The notes beneath the pieces were generated by a model that was not told the DNA's origin, searched no databases, and worked only from the letters and a program-made list of their open reading frames with translations. A DNA stretch of 61,222 nucleotides, taken from Ignavibacteria bacterium. Lineage in GTDB: Bacteria; Bacteroidota; Ignavibacteria; Tepidaquicellales; Tepidaquicellaceae. Location: the NCBI GenBank assembly GCA_019694675.1, contig JAIBBK010000027.1, positions 1 to 61,222 on the forward strand. The letters run 5' to 3'. Shown one piece after another: positions 33,246 to 43,300 of this stretch (its first letter is position 1; each line of letters starts with the position of its first letter). The position numbers and the translations under genes were made by a program.

Positions 33246-33939
33246 TCTTCTCCGGAAAAATTTTCGGATCCATACAGATCTACTCGATTTCATATTTCCC
33301 CGGGTATGCATAGTATCCGGGGAGAAGATTCCCGACTGCAATACAAATCCATTTGTCTGTGACTCAGTGATGGAATCCCTGCCGGTGTTATCCCAGTCCC
33401 GCAAAGCAGAACTCGCATCCAAGCTCTCGGCAGATCTTTGCCTCTCTCTCTATGAGCTTTCGGCCGATTGCAGCATGTCACGCATAATACACGCGGTAAA
33501 ATACAGCGGATTCCGGGATGCAGGGACATTTCTCGGAAAGCTGATCGGAATTGAGATCATAAAACGGAAGATCGATCTGCCTGATGTTCTCATCCCTGTC
33601 CCACTGCATCCGGGACGGCTGCGGGAACGAGGATATAACCAGTCAATGCAGATCTGCAAAGGAATATCAAAAGTCACGGGATCAAAAATTGACGGCAAAC
33701 TTGTGGCACGGAGCAGATACACTGAAACTCAGACGAAACTCGGAAGAGAAGAAAGAGCAGAAAATGTTTTGAACGCATTCTCCATTCAGCCGGGAAGGGC
33801 AAAAGAAATTACAGGGATGTCGATCATGATTGCCGATGATGTGATCACAACCGGAGCTACCATCAACGAGATCGCAAAACTGTTGCGGGAGAAAGACTGC
33901 GGAAAGATAACGGCCGTTTCCGCCGCAATGGCTATATGA
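33169..33939 (+). CDS. comF: ComF family phosphoribosyltransferase-like protein
   Basis: Family linked with DNA uptake in naturally competent bacteria, with a PRTase fold; biochemical role uncertain. The PRPP loop is IADDVITTGAT near the C-terminus, preceded by VPLHPGRLRERGYNQS and an LVARSRYTETQTKLGR segment, all standard. N-terminal zinc finger is partly lost: DFIFPRVCIVSGEKIPDC has a single cysteine in the first pair. The start is chosen at ATG 33169 behind an AGGGAGG site (11 bases away), because no ATG, GTG or TTG occurs in frame between the ettA stop and the finger. This overlaps ettA by 77 bases. ATG 33148 is a second option. Confidence 0.8.
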   Translation: MKSTRRKSSDILSLRESGTGNWWRTDLLRKNFRIHTDLLDFIFPRVCIVSGEKIPDCNTNPFVCDSVMESLPVLSQSRKAELASKLSADLCLSLYELSADCSMSRIIHAVKYSGFRDAGTFLGKLIGIEIIKRKIDLPDVLIPVPLHPGRLRERGYNQSMQICKGISKVTGSKIDGKLVARSRYTETQTKLGREERAENVLNAFSIQPGRAKEITGMSIMIADDVITTGATINEIAKLLREKDCGKITAVSAAMAI

Positions 33940-34033
33940 AATCAGGATCTCAGGACATGTTGATCAGTCCGCAGTAATATTCAGGATCAAACACGTTTCA
34001 TTTGAAAATATCTTTGTCCAGCAGCGTATGCAA

Positions 34034-35542
34034 TCAGCTGTTTTGCTCTAACAGATTGCTGACCTTGCCAAGAAGCCACATCCTTTTGCTCACTTCATAA
34101 TCACCGGTGATCTCGTCATAGAGTCTGTTGAGTTTGCTTAAGGAAGGTTTCTTCTTTTGATTCAGAAGTTTCTTCGAGTAGTTTATGAAACGCTTATGAC
34201 TTTCCGCAAATCTAGGAGAGATGTTCCTGTTATATGAGGCGTGATGCCTGAATGTATCAAGTAAGTTCATGGCTGAACTCATATGGTTCAAGTCATACAG
34301 ACAGAAGAACTTATACGCGTACAGTTCAAAACCCATTACATCAGAGACCGGCTTCAGAGATGCAAGTATTTCTAAACATTTCGCGGTCTCATTGCTTTCG
34401 TAAAGAATTCGTGCTCTGCCCAGTTTAATCATGTTATGGGATGGCTTGCCTTCAAAATTAGCTTCGCATTTATCCAGAAAATCAGAAACCCATTCACAGT
34501 TGCCGGATTTCAATGCTGAATCGATCAGTATCTGTAAATCATTGAAGTTCACAGTAAGATCATCTCCGGCAAACACAAGATCCTTGTCAATAAGTAGTTT
34601 GTAGTGTCCGAATATCTCTATGTTATAATCCGTGTCATCACGTCCCAGCCTCCGCATTTTAAGGCAATACAATATCAGTCTCTTGTAATAGTACAACAAC
34701 TTATAACCCGGGATCAGTTGTGAACTGTTTTCCAGAGTGAGTTTGAGTTTCTGATAATGCAGTGACTCCCCCGGGGCAGAAGAAACTTCAAAATCAAGAT
34801 TGATCAGCTCATGATTGAGTCTTTCAAGTTCACTGAATTCGAATTCAGATCCTTCGATCTCCTTCAGATAGTTGCCAAAGTCGAAATTGCGAAAGAACAC
34901 GGCAGGAAACCTGTAACTGTCGTCAAAAGCAAGATTGTAGTTCATTGAAGAGAACATGTTATTAACAGTTGCTGCAAACGAAATAAAGGTATTCAGAAGG
35001 TACCATCCCGACTTATCGAGCTCTTCATAAGATTCAATTATCCTGTTTTCATTATGCAGAAAGTAATACTTCATTACGCATAATTCGTGATGAAGCAGAT
35101 TCACATCATTTCTGTGGAAGACTTTCGAATTCAGCGCTGATTCAATTTCTCTCGCTTTTTTGTTGAAAAGCCCGTTAAGGTCTCTCTTCTGATACTCTTC
35201 AAGCAGACGAATCCCGGACCGGATCTCATCCACATCGGTCTTCTTCATGCACAGGAACTCTTCTGCGATTCTGAAAAGTGTTGACATGTATTTCCTGTAC
35301 AGGACGTCATCAAATCTCCTGCCGGGAAATGCCTTCTCAAATATGATCTTTGGCTGAAGTTCAGGGCCCTCAAAGCCGGGGTAGTGCAAAGAGACTGCAG
35401 AAAAGAGCGAGGCAATTGCCGGGTTTGAACTTGACTGAGAATTTTTCAGAAATCTGGTAAAGCCCTTCCACTCTTCAGCCGAAAATGTGCGGAACAATGC
35501 AAACACATTTGATTTTGGGACGGACTTATTCAGTTTAGCCAT
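34034..35542 (-). CDS. Unrecognised 502-residue helical protein
   Basis: I do not recognise a domain family. No signal peptide and no membrane helix; the protein looks cytoplasmic and almost wholly alpha-helical, suggesting TPR-like repeats (CEANFEGKPSHNMIKLGR, then CLEILASLKPVSDVMGF). A compact N-terminal unit of about 95 residues opens with LFRTFSAEEWKGFTRFL, followed by an LQPKIIFEKAFPGRRFDD block and a YRKYMSTLFRIAEEFL segment. A decayed paralogue lies 2.7 kb away (38271-38923), so the family is duplicated in this genome. The gene stands alone, divergent from the arylsulfatase. Its -7-like promoter element may be TATTTTTG on the minus strand at 35612-35619. Confidence 0.75.
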   Translation of the reverse strand: MAKLNKSVPKSNVFALFRTFSAEEWKGFTRFLKNSQSSSNPAIASLFSAVSLHYPGFEGPELQPKIIFEKAFPGRRFDDVLYRKYMSTLFRIAEEFLCMKKTDVDEIRSGIRLLEEYQKRDLNGLFNKKAREIESALNSKVFHRNDVNLLHHELCVMKYYFLHNENRIIESYEELDKSGWYLLNTFISFAATVNNMFSSMNYNLAFDDSYRFPAVFFRNFDFGNYLKEIEGSEFEFSELERLNHELINLDFEVSSAPGESLHYQKLKLTLENSSQLIPGYKLLYYYKRLILYCLKMRRLGRDDTDYNIEIFGHYKLLIDKDLVFAGDDLTVNFNDLQILIDSALKSGNCEWVSDFLDKCEANFEGKPSHNMIKLGRARILYESNETAKCLEILASLKPVSDVMGFELYAYKFFCLYDLNHMSSAMNLLDTFRHHASYNRNISPRFAESHKRFINYSKKLLNQKKKPSLSKLNRLYDEITGDYEVSKRMWLLGKVSNLLEQNS

Positions 35543-35862
35543 TCATCTCTTTAACTAAGTAACAATTACCTGAGGCCAATTGGCTTATCAGGCCACACAT
35601 ATTAGTGTTCACAAAAATATATATTTTTCCAGCAATTGAAACTCAAAATGTGTTTCAAACAAGCTGTGAGTGGCATAAATTCACTGAGTCAATCAACAGG
35701 CTGCAGACTTGATCTCCTGATCTCCAGTGCAATTGAGAAAGCAAGTTATACAATCTTATCAATGTATATGATAGACTGAGACTAAAAGACACTTGTCACT
35801 GTGTTGCTCCGGCAAAGCCACTCAAATAACAAGAATCCCATTCAACCATAATAATAAAATCC
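35543..35862. other. Divergent intergenic region, 320 bases
   Basis: AT-rich gap between the 502-residue gene and the arylsulfatase gene. On the minus strand CAAAAATA read as TATTTTTG at 35612-35619 fits a Bacteroidota -7 element, without a well spaced -33 TTG. GAGGCCAATTGGC near 35574 contains a short palindrome. Nothing else was recognised; no small reading frame stands out. Confidence 0.4.
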
Positions 35863-38193
35863 ATGTCAAAGAAAGAATTCAACGGAGTGATTAAGCTCGA
35901 TGTGAGAGAATCCACTCCTGACTGGGGGCCCTACACACCTGAAAAGGCTCCGAAGGACTCGCCAAACGTTCTGTTTGTGCTTTACGACGACACAGGTCTT
36001 GCGGCCTGGTCGCCGTTTGGAGGAGCGATCAATATGCCAACGCTTCAAAAGCTAGCAGACAACGGACTGACCTACTCGCAATGGCATACCACTGCATTGT
36101 GTTCTCCAACCCGTTCCACATTGTTAACCGGAAGAAATCATCACCTGAACGGTTGCGCGGCAATTACAGAAGCTGCCAATGGATTTCCGGGAGCACACGG
36201 ACGGATTCCGGATAAGTGTGCAACGATCGGCCAGATCCTGCAGGATGCCGGCTGGAGCACTTACTGGCTTGGCAAGAACCACAATGTTCCGGAACAGGAC
36301 ATATCATCCGGAGCAAGCCGTAAAGAGTGGCCGCTTCAGAAGGGATTTGACAGATACTACGGATTCCTGGGCGGTGAAACAAACAACTGGTTCCCGGATC
36401 TTGTTGAAGACAACAAGTTCATTGAACAACCATACGGACCGGATGAAGGATACCATCTGTCAAAGGACCTTGCAGACAATGCCATACAAATGATCCGTGA
36501 TCAGAAAGCAAGCAATCCGTCTAAGCCCTGGTACATGTGGTTTTGCCCGGGTGCAAATCATGCACCGCATCATTGTCCACAGGATTACATCGACAAGTAT
36601 AAAGGGAAGTTTGATGACGGTTATGAAGCATACCGTGAGTGGGTTCTGCCCCGAATGATCGAGAAGGGAATAATACCCAAAGGAACAAAACTTACTCCTT
36701 TGAATCCAATGCCTGAAGAAGTTGCCAATCCTGCAGATTCGGTCAGGCCCTGGGAATCACTGAGTCCTGAAGAAAAGAAACTCTTCTCCCGTATGATGGA
36801 AGTCTATGCAGGATTTTCGGAATACACTGATATACAGGTGGGAAGGATCATTGACTATCTGGAAGCCAGCGGACAATTGGAAAATACAGTCGTTATTTAC
36901 GCCGCAGACAACGGAGCATCAGGTGAGGGAAGTCCATCCGGCTCGGTCAACGAGAACAAGTTCTTCAACAATTATCCTGACGAACTTTCGGAAAACATGA
37001 AGTATATAGATGTGCTCGGCAGTCCGGAAACTTACAATCACTATCCGACCGGATGGGCAGTTGCCACATCAACCCCGTTCAAGATGTTCAAGAGGTACTC
37101 TGAGTATGCCGGCGGAACATGTGACCCGCTTGTCATTTCATGGCCCAAGGGCATCAAAGCAAGAGGCGAAGTCAGAAACCAGTATCATCATTCAACCGAC
37201 ATAGTGCCAACAATACTTGAGATTTGCGGACTGGAAATGCCCAAAGTTTACAAGGGTGTTGAGCAGTACCCGCTATCCGGAGTTTCAATGAAATATACAT
37301 TTGAAGCAAAACCGGAGGATCCCACACAAAAGAAGATCCAGTACTATTGTATGCTGGGAACTAGAGGCATCTGGAAGGAAGGATGGAAAGCAGTGGCAAT
37401 GCATGCACCGATTTCCGGGAAAGGAAATTTCGATAAAGACACATGGGAGCTTTATAATGTTGATGAAGACAGGTCGGAATCAACAAACCTTGCAGACAAG
37501 AATCCGGAGAAGCTTGAAGAAATGATCAAGGCATGGTTCGATGAAGCTGAGAAGAATCTCGTCCTGCCGCTTGATGACAGGTCAGCTGCTGAACAGCTTG
37601 GCATTGAAAGGCCTTCTGAAGAGGAGCCGCGGGAGAGATACGTTTATTATCCCGACACATCTCCGGTGCCTGAAGGAGTAGCTGTCAATGTAAGGGGAAG
37701 GTCGTATAAGATAATTGCCAATGTTGAGATAGAATCAGAAGATTGCTCAGGCGTGATCTTTGCACACGGATCAAGATTTGGCGGACATTCACTTTTCATA
37801 AAGGACAAGAAACTGCATTACGTTTACAACTTCCTTGGAATAAGGCCGGAGCAGAAGTTCGTTTCAGGCGAACTCAAGCCGGGGAAATATACTCTGGGAG
37901 TGGAGTTTGTACGTGAAAAAGCCGGCCAGTACGGAGAATCCCTCGGAAAGGCCAAACTGTACGTCAATGAGAAAGTAGTGGCTGAAGGAGATATGAAGAC
38001 TCAGACCGGTAAGTTCACACTCTCCGGTGACGGACTTTGCATAGGAATGGACAGCGGAGACAACGTGAGCCAGGAATACAAGTCACCGGGCAAATTCACG
38101 GGAGGTAAAATACAGGCCGTAGGCGTGACCGTTGAAAAGGCTCAGTATCTTGATCTCGAAAAGATGGCTGCGGCGGCATTTGCGACGGACTAA
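35863..38193 (+). CDS. Arylsulfatase (type I sulfatase), cytoplasmic form
   Basis: Hydrolyses sulfate esters using a formylglycine made from a cysteine. The active-site motif is Cys80-Ser-Pro-Thr-Arg84 (LCSPTRSTLLTGR), fitting CX(P/A)XR. The metal-binding start VLFVLYDDTG has two adjacent aspartates and the second set is YAADNGASGEGS. The 776 residues are longer than Pseudomonas AtsA (about 530) and carry a C-terminal beta domain from about 620, like the long actinobacterial arylsulfatases. No signal peptide, so it should act inside the cell or be moved by another route. No formylglycine-generating enzyme is next to it. It ends before a perfect 28-base palindrome that acts as terminator. Confidence 0.9.
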   Translation: MSKKEFNGVIKLDVRESTPDWGPYTPEKAPKDSPNVLFVLYDDTGLAAWSPFGGAINMPTLQKLADNGLTYSQWHTTALCSPTRSTLLTGRNHHLNGCAAITEAANGFPGAHGRIPDKCATIGQILQDAGWSTYWLGKNHNVPEQDISSGASRKEWPLQKGFDRYYGFLGGETNNWFPDLVEDNKFIEQPYGPDEGYHLSKDLADNAIQMIRDQKASNPSKPWYMWFCPGANHAPHHCPQDYIDKYKGKFDDGYEAYREWVLPRMIEKGIIPKGTKLTPLNPMPEEVANPADSVRPWESLSPEEKKLFSRMMEVYAGFSEYTDIQVGRIIDYLEASGQLENTVVIYAADNGASGEGSPSGSVNENKFFNNYPDELSENMKYIDVLGSPETYNHYPTGWAVATSTPFKMFKRYSEYAGGTCDPLVISWPKGIKARGEVRNQYHHSTDIVPTILEICGLEMPKVYKGVEQYPLSGVSMKYTFEAKPEDPTQKKIQYYCMLGTRGIWKEGWKAVAMHAPISGKGNFDKDTWELYNVDEDRSESTNLADKNPEKLEEMIKAWFDEAEKNLVLPLDDRSAAEQLGIERPSEEEPRERYVYYPDTSPVPEGVAVNVRGRSYKIIANVEIESEDCSGVIFAHGSRFGGHSLFIKDKKLHYVYNFLGIRPEQKFVSGELKPGKYTLGVEFVREKAGQYGESLGKAKLYVNEKVVAEGDMKTQTGKFTLSGDGLCIGMDSGDNVSQEYKSPGKFTGGKIQAVGVTVEKAQYLDLEKMAAAAFATD

Positions 38194-38240
38194 TGCAATA
38201 GTGCAACTCTGAAACATGGGCTGCTTTGGTTTGGTTAGCG

Positions 38241-38276
38241 GGCCGGGGGAGAATATTCTCCCCCGGCCTTGTTTCT
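38241..38276 (+). terminator. Perfect 28-base palindrome, terminator after the arylsulfatase gene
   Basis: 14-base arms at 38241-38254 and 38255-38268 with no loop bases, GC-rich outside and AT-rich at the centre, followed by TTGTTTCTT. Good rightward terminator. On the left side there is no T run, so it is not strongly bidirectional. Confidence 0.8.
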
Positions 38277-38923
38277 TGCTGAAGGATTGTCCGGCGGATC
38301 AAACCTGGATTTAAAGATTAAGTCGGAAAACATGCAGCTGGTCACTGAAGCGAATGAACCAAAATACTTCGGCAAGTGCTATCCTGAACGGTCCAATTTG
38401 TCTAGCGACCTCTCAGTAGAATTCTCATCGAAAAATAATACTGATTTACTTCAATTTCGTGTCCAAGTAAGTCAAGATGGAAATCTCCGATCTTTGTTGC
38501 CTTCAGGTCTGACTGCACTTCTTTCAGTTTTCTGTTGTACAGTCCTCTGAGGCGGCGTTTGCGGTATTCCCCAGGAAGTTTGATGTTTGACCTGATTTTG
38601 TCATCACGGGTCTGCTGAGTGCAAAGAAATTCTTATGCCTTCTTTAGCAGCATGCACAATTACTTTCTGTATGAAACGGAATCAGATCTTTTTCCTTTGC
38701 ACGCTTCGGCAAAGATCTTCTTTGGCTGAAGAACCGCGCTGCTGTAAACGGGATAATGTCGTGCTATTGGGGAGAAGAGCTCCGGCAACAATGAACTGCC
38801 CGACGTTTGAGGATTACCGAGAAACTTTCCGAACTTTTTGTGTTCATCGGCAGATAATGTGCTCAGGAGCGCAGGCACATCAGACCTGACAGATGTGTTT
38901 TTCGCTTTGTATGACTTCTTCAT
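38271..38923 (-). pseudogene. Decayed paralogue of the 502-residue protein
   Basis: Minus-strand reading from 38923 gives an 87-residue open frame aligning with the start of the 502-residue protein: LSTLSADEHKKFGKFL against LFRTFSAEEWKGFTRFL, LQPKKIFAEACKGKR against LQPKIIFEKAFPGRR. It stops at TAA just after YRK. In the same frame after the stop, EFLCTQQTRDDKIRS continues against EFLCMKKTDVDEIRS, then LRGLYNRKLKEVQSDL against LNGLFNKKAREIESAL. After a frameshift following YYF, DENSTERSLDKLDRSG matches NENRIIESYEELDKSG, with the next tryptophan codon changed to TAG. So there are at least two stops and one frameshift, and the C-terminal two thirds are gone. It ends against the palindrome of the arylsulfatase gene. 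Confidence 0.88.
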
Positions 38924-39321
38924 GAAACATAAGGCCTGTGGATTGTGTGTCTTCAGTCATAATTCCAGTTCACTCGAAATAGCAGATTTATTTCCCGCAA
39001 ATGAACTATTGAAAACGTCTGTCAGTGATTTGGCGGTCTCCCGTTTGACAAGCAGCCGGATTCTTTCTGATTTTGTAAGAACTTATTTGAGATGAAGAAA
39101 GTTAGGCACAAGGTAAATTCGTTGGATAAACATCACGATTCAGTTTGCCGGATGAAGTACTGTGTGGCCAGCATCTCCCGACGAATGCGGAGAGTCCCGG
39201 AAGAATTAACCAGACCCATATTTACACCCAAGAATAGCAACCTGAAGCCGGGAATACGGTTTCCGGTTTTTTAAACTTCATTTCTGCAACCATGAATGTA
39301 TATTCCTGAAACTGATATCAT
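38924..39321. other. Intergenic region before the RND efflux genes, 398 bases
   Basis: No supported gene. It contains a rightward terminator-like hairpin (arms 39248-39254 and 39260-39266, loop TACGG, six T to 39272) placed about 50 bases before the efflux gene. A 60-codon reading frame (39092-39274) runs into it and looks non-coding. The hairpin may terminate an unidentified short transcript. Confidence 0.45.
39248..39272 (+). terminator. Terminator-like hairpin upstream of the efflux adaptor
   Basis: Seven-pair stem with one G.T (39248-39254 with 39260-39266), five-base loop and a run of six T. It is oriented rightward, so it must end some transcript from 38.9-39.2 kb, unless it attenuates the efflux operon. 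Confidence 0.6.
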
Positions 39322-40389
39322 TTGAACAAGAAGATCAGAAACATAGCTATAGGTTTGATTTTAATGGCCTTGATCGGGATCATCACAGTGCCCAAGATCC
39401 TCTCTGACAAGAACAAACAGCAGGGAGACGGCCGGCCGAATCAGGACCAGGTTCTGCAGGTGGAGGCTTATGTCGTGAAACCAAAGGACGCTGAGAACAC
39501 GCTTCAGACTGTGGGTACTGTTGTTGCCAACGAAGAAGTTGAGATCCGCAGTGAACTCGCAAGAAAAATTACTGGCATATACTTCAGGGAAGGCGCTTAT
39601 GTTGGCAAGGGCAAGCTCTTGTTCAAGCTGGATGATTCCGACCTTCTTGCACAGCTTAGAAAGCTTGAACTTGACGAGGAGCTTCAGGTTAAACAAGCCG
39701 AAAGGGAAAGCCAGCTTCTTGAGAAAGGACTCATTACAGCGGATGAATATGATATCAGACTTACAAACATTGAAAAGATAAGGGCAGATATCGAACTGGT
39801 CAGCATTAATCTTGATAAGACGGAGATCGTCTCGCCTTTGTCGGGAATTGCTGGATTCAGGAATGTCAGTGAAGGCAGTTTCGTGAACAACACAATTGCC
39901 CTGACAACTGTTAAAGACATCAGCAAGGTCAAAGTAGATTTCAGTGTTCCGGAAAAGTACATGAATGATTTCAGCAAAGGTCAGCAGATTAGTTTTAGTG
40001 TTGAAGGATTCGAGGAAGAGTTTACGGGAACAGTTGTGTCTTATGATCCCCAGATCAGGGAAAATACCAGAAGCCTCATTCTCAGGGCAATTGCCGGGAA
40101 TCCGGGCGGCAAGCTTCTTCCCGGTTCTTTCGTAAAGGTCAACCTCCGTCTCAGCATAGATCCCAATGCAATACAAATCCCGACTGAGGCAGTTGTGCCA
40201 AAGCAGGATGGCCAGAGTGTATTCATCATGAAGGACGGGAATGCAAGGTCGGTTGATATTGAGTTGTCCGGCAGGAATGAAAGATATGTCACAGTATCAT
40301 CCGGACTCAGCGAAGGTGATACGGTGATTGTAACAAACATTCTGCGCCTTAAGGACAACAGCAAAGTAAAGCCCGTGAAGGTCTTCTGA
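39322..40389 (+). CDS. RND efflux periplasmic adaptor (membrane fusion protein)
   Basis: Links an RND pump to an outer-membrane channel. 355 residues: an N-terminal membrane anchor (AIGLILMALIGIITVP), then lipoyl and hairpin parts (LDDSDLLAQLRKLELDEELQ), a beta-barrel with a VSPLSG-type motif (EIVSPLSGIAGFRNVSEGS) and a final membrane-proximal domain (IQIPTEAVVPKQDGQSVF). The helical hairpin is short, as in MexH-like adaptors. Start is TTG at 39322, without strong ribosome site. The pump gene follows after three bases, so the pair is one operon. No TolC-like gene and no regulator in the window. Confidence 0.9.
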   Translation: MNKKIRNIAIGLILMALIGIITVPKILSDKNKQQGDGRPNQDQVLQVEAYVVKPKDAENTLQTVGTVVANEEVEIRSELARKITGIYFREGAYVGKGKLLFKLDDSDLLAQLRKLELDEELQVKQAERESQLLEKGLITADEYDIRLTNIEKIRADIELVSINLDKTEIVSPLSGIAGFRNVSEGSFVNNTIALTTVKDISKVKVDFSVPEKYMNDFSKGQQISFSVEGFEEEFTGTVVSYDPQIRENTRSLILRAIAGNPGGKLLPGSFVKVNLRLSIDPNAIQIPTEAVVPKQDGQSVFIMKDGNARSVDIELSGRNERYVTVSSGLSEGDTVIVTNILRLKDNSKVKPVKVF

Positions 40390-40392
40390 TAC

Positions 40393-43300
40393 ATGAGCCT
40401 GTCGTCAGTCAATATACAGCGGCCTGTACTGTCCCTTGTCATTTCCATTGTGCTCGTCCTGTTCGGACTCGTCGGACTCTTTAACCTTGAAGTAAGGGAA
40501 TATCCGAACATTGACCCGCCCATCGTTACAGTCTCGACCACTTACCCCGGAGCAAACTCGGACGTTATTGAAGCACAGATCACCGAACCGCTTGAGCAGT
40601 CAATAAACGGCATTGACGGGATAAGGATCATGTCAAGCACGAGCCGTGAACAGCAGAGCAACATTTCGGTGGAGTTTGTGCTTGACAAGGACATTGACGC
40701 CGCGGCAAATGATGTGCGCGACAGAGTTGCGAGAGTGCTCAGACAGCTTCCTGCGGGAATTGACAATCCGGTTGTTGAAAAGGCGGATGCCGATGCCACA
40801 CCCATCATTATCGTCTTTGTAAAAAGTGAAACAAGGAGCATTCTTGAAGTCAATGAGTTCGCACAGAATGTAATTGCCGAAAGGATCCAGACAATACCGG
40901 GTGTCAGCTCCACGAGGTTGTTCGGAGAGAAGAAGTTCTCTATGCGTGTCAGGATGGACCCTGACAAGCTTACTGCTTACGGACTTTCGCCGGTGGATAT
41001 TCAGACCGCTCTCAGAAGGGAGAATGCGGAACTTCCTTCCGGCAGAGTTGAAGGCGAAAAGACTGAACTTACCATTCGAACTTTCGGAAGGCTTTCGACC
41101 CCGGATGAGTTCAACAACATAATAGTCAAACAGTCAGACGGGGCGGTAGTAAGACTGAGCGATATCGGTTATACCGAGTATGCGGCGGAGAATGAAAGAA
41201 ACGAAGTCCGGGGGAAGGGGACGATCGGTGTGACTGTCGCAATACTTCCTCAGCCCGGCGCAAACGTGCTTCAGATATCTGATGATTTCAGAAGCAGGTT
41301 TGAAGAGATCAAGAAGGAACTTCCTCCCGATGTTAACGCGGAGCTGATCTATGACTTTTCAACTTTCGTAAGAAAGACCGTGAAGGAGGTTGAAGAAACA
41401 ATTTTCATTGCCTTCGGCCTGGTTGTGATGATCATCTTTCTGTTCCTCCGTGACTGGAGATCCACACTCATTCCTGTAGTTGCAATTCCTGTCTCGATCA
41501 TAGCAACATTCTTTGTTATGTACATAGTCGGATACTCTATCAATGTGCTTACATTGTTCGGAATAATATTGGCGATAGGAATGGTTTGCGATGATGCGAT
41601 AGTAGTTCTTGAAAACATCTATACAAAGATCGAGCACGGGATGGATCCCATTCAGGCCGCTTTCAAGGGATCCAAAGAGATATACTTTGCGGTGATATCC
41701 ACAACTATTTCGCTTGCCGCAGTATTTCTGCCAATCATGTTTCTCGAAGGCCTTACGGGACGTCTCTTCAGGGAGTTTGCAGTTGTAATATCCGGCTCCG
41801 TTATCATATCCGCATTTGTGGCGCTCACTTTAAGCCCGATGCTCAGCTCAAGACTGCTGAAAGTGCATAAGCCGCACTGGTTTTACAGAGTGACCGAACC
41901 GTTCTATGAATGGCTTACAAGAGCTTACAGAGACTCTCTCGCAACGTTTATGAAGATGAGATGGGTGAGCATTGTGATTATGATTGTCGTCAGTGCATTG
42001 ATCGTACTGCTTGACCGTACGTTAAAGACTGAGCTGGCTCCGTTTGAAGACCGGTCTAATCTGAGGGTCTCATTAACGGCGCCCGAGGGATCATCATTTG
42101 ATTTTACCAACAGATACGTAAGAGAGGTCGGACAATTTGTAATAGATTCCATACCGGAAGCAAGATTCCCGGTAGAGATAGTAGCCGGCGGAGGAAGTCC
42201 GGCGGTGAATACAGGGGTGGTGAACATCTATCTCAAAGAGCCGGAAGAAAGGACAAAGCCGGTTGAAGCAGTCATGAAAAAACTTTCTTCCGTTATAGGA
42301 CAATTTACTGGCGTAAGGTCATCGGTATCACAGCCGCCTACGATCGGTTCAAGGTTCGGAGGCCTGCCCGTGCAGTTTGTCATCATGTCTCAGGACTTTG
42401 ACAAGCTTGTGGAAGTGCTGCCTGAATTTCTTGAAGAGGCAAACAAGGATCCAAGACTTCAGTTCGTTGATGCTAACCTGAAAGTGAATAAGCCGGAAAT
42501 AACACTCACTATTGACAGGGACAGAGCAGCAGATCTGGGCGTTTCGGTTGAAGATGTTGGAAGAACTTTGCAGATCGCGTTTGGCGGTGAAAGGATGGGG
42601 TACTTTCTACGTGACGGAAAGCAGTATCAGGTGATCGGTCAGCTTGAAAAAGAATTCCGGAATGATCCTGCAGACCTGGAACAGCTTTATGTGAAGAATT
42701 CGTCCGGTGATATGATCACACTTGCAAGTTTGGTGAAGCTTGAAGAACAATCAGTTCCAACATCCCGCTTCAGGTACAACAGAAATTCATCTGCAACTAT
42801 CTCGGCGGGAACAAAACCCGGATTCACACTCGGAGACGGAAATGCCGCAATGAAAGAGATAGCGGAAAGAGTACTTGGCGATGATTTCTCAACCAGCTTC
42901 ACGGGCCAGTCAAAGGACTACGAAGAGAGCTCTTCAAGCCTTCTCCTTGTCTTCTTCTTTGCCATTGTTCTCATCTACCTTGTGCTGTCGGCGCAGTTTG
43001 AGAGTTTCATAGATCCGTTCATTATCATTCTCACGGTACCTCTTGCAGTTGCCGGAGCTCTGATATCGCTTTGGTATTTTGATATGACAATGAACATTTT
43101 CAGCCAGATCGGTATGGTGATGCTTATAGGCCTGGTTACGAAAAATGCAATTCTCATTGTGGAGTTCGCAAATCAGATCAAGGCAACAGGTGTTGACAAG
43201 GTCAGGGCCGTGCAGGAGTCTGCGGTAAGAAGGTTCAGACCCATACTCATGACTAGTCTTTCCACTATCCTCGGTATTTTGCCAATTGCTCTCGGTTTTG

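Noticed and set aside
32568..33422. 284-codon minus-strand reading frame
   Set aside because: Antisense to ettA, which has all ABC-F motifs; the antisense product has no recognisable motif.
39092..39274. 60-codon plus-strand reading frame before the efflux genes
   Set aside because: Ends inside a terminator hairpin, basic unstructured product, no ribosome-binding site.
39361..40176. 271-codon minus-strand reading frame
   Set aside because: Antisense to the efflux adaptor gene; composition and lack of motifs mark it as a shadow.
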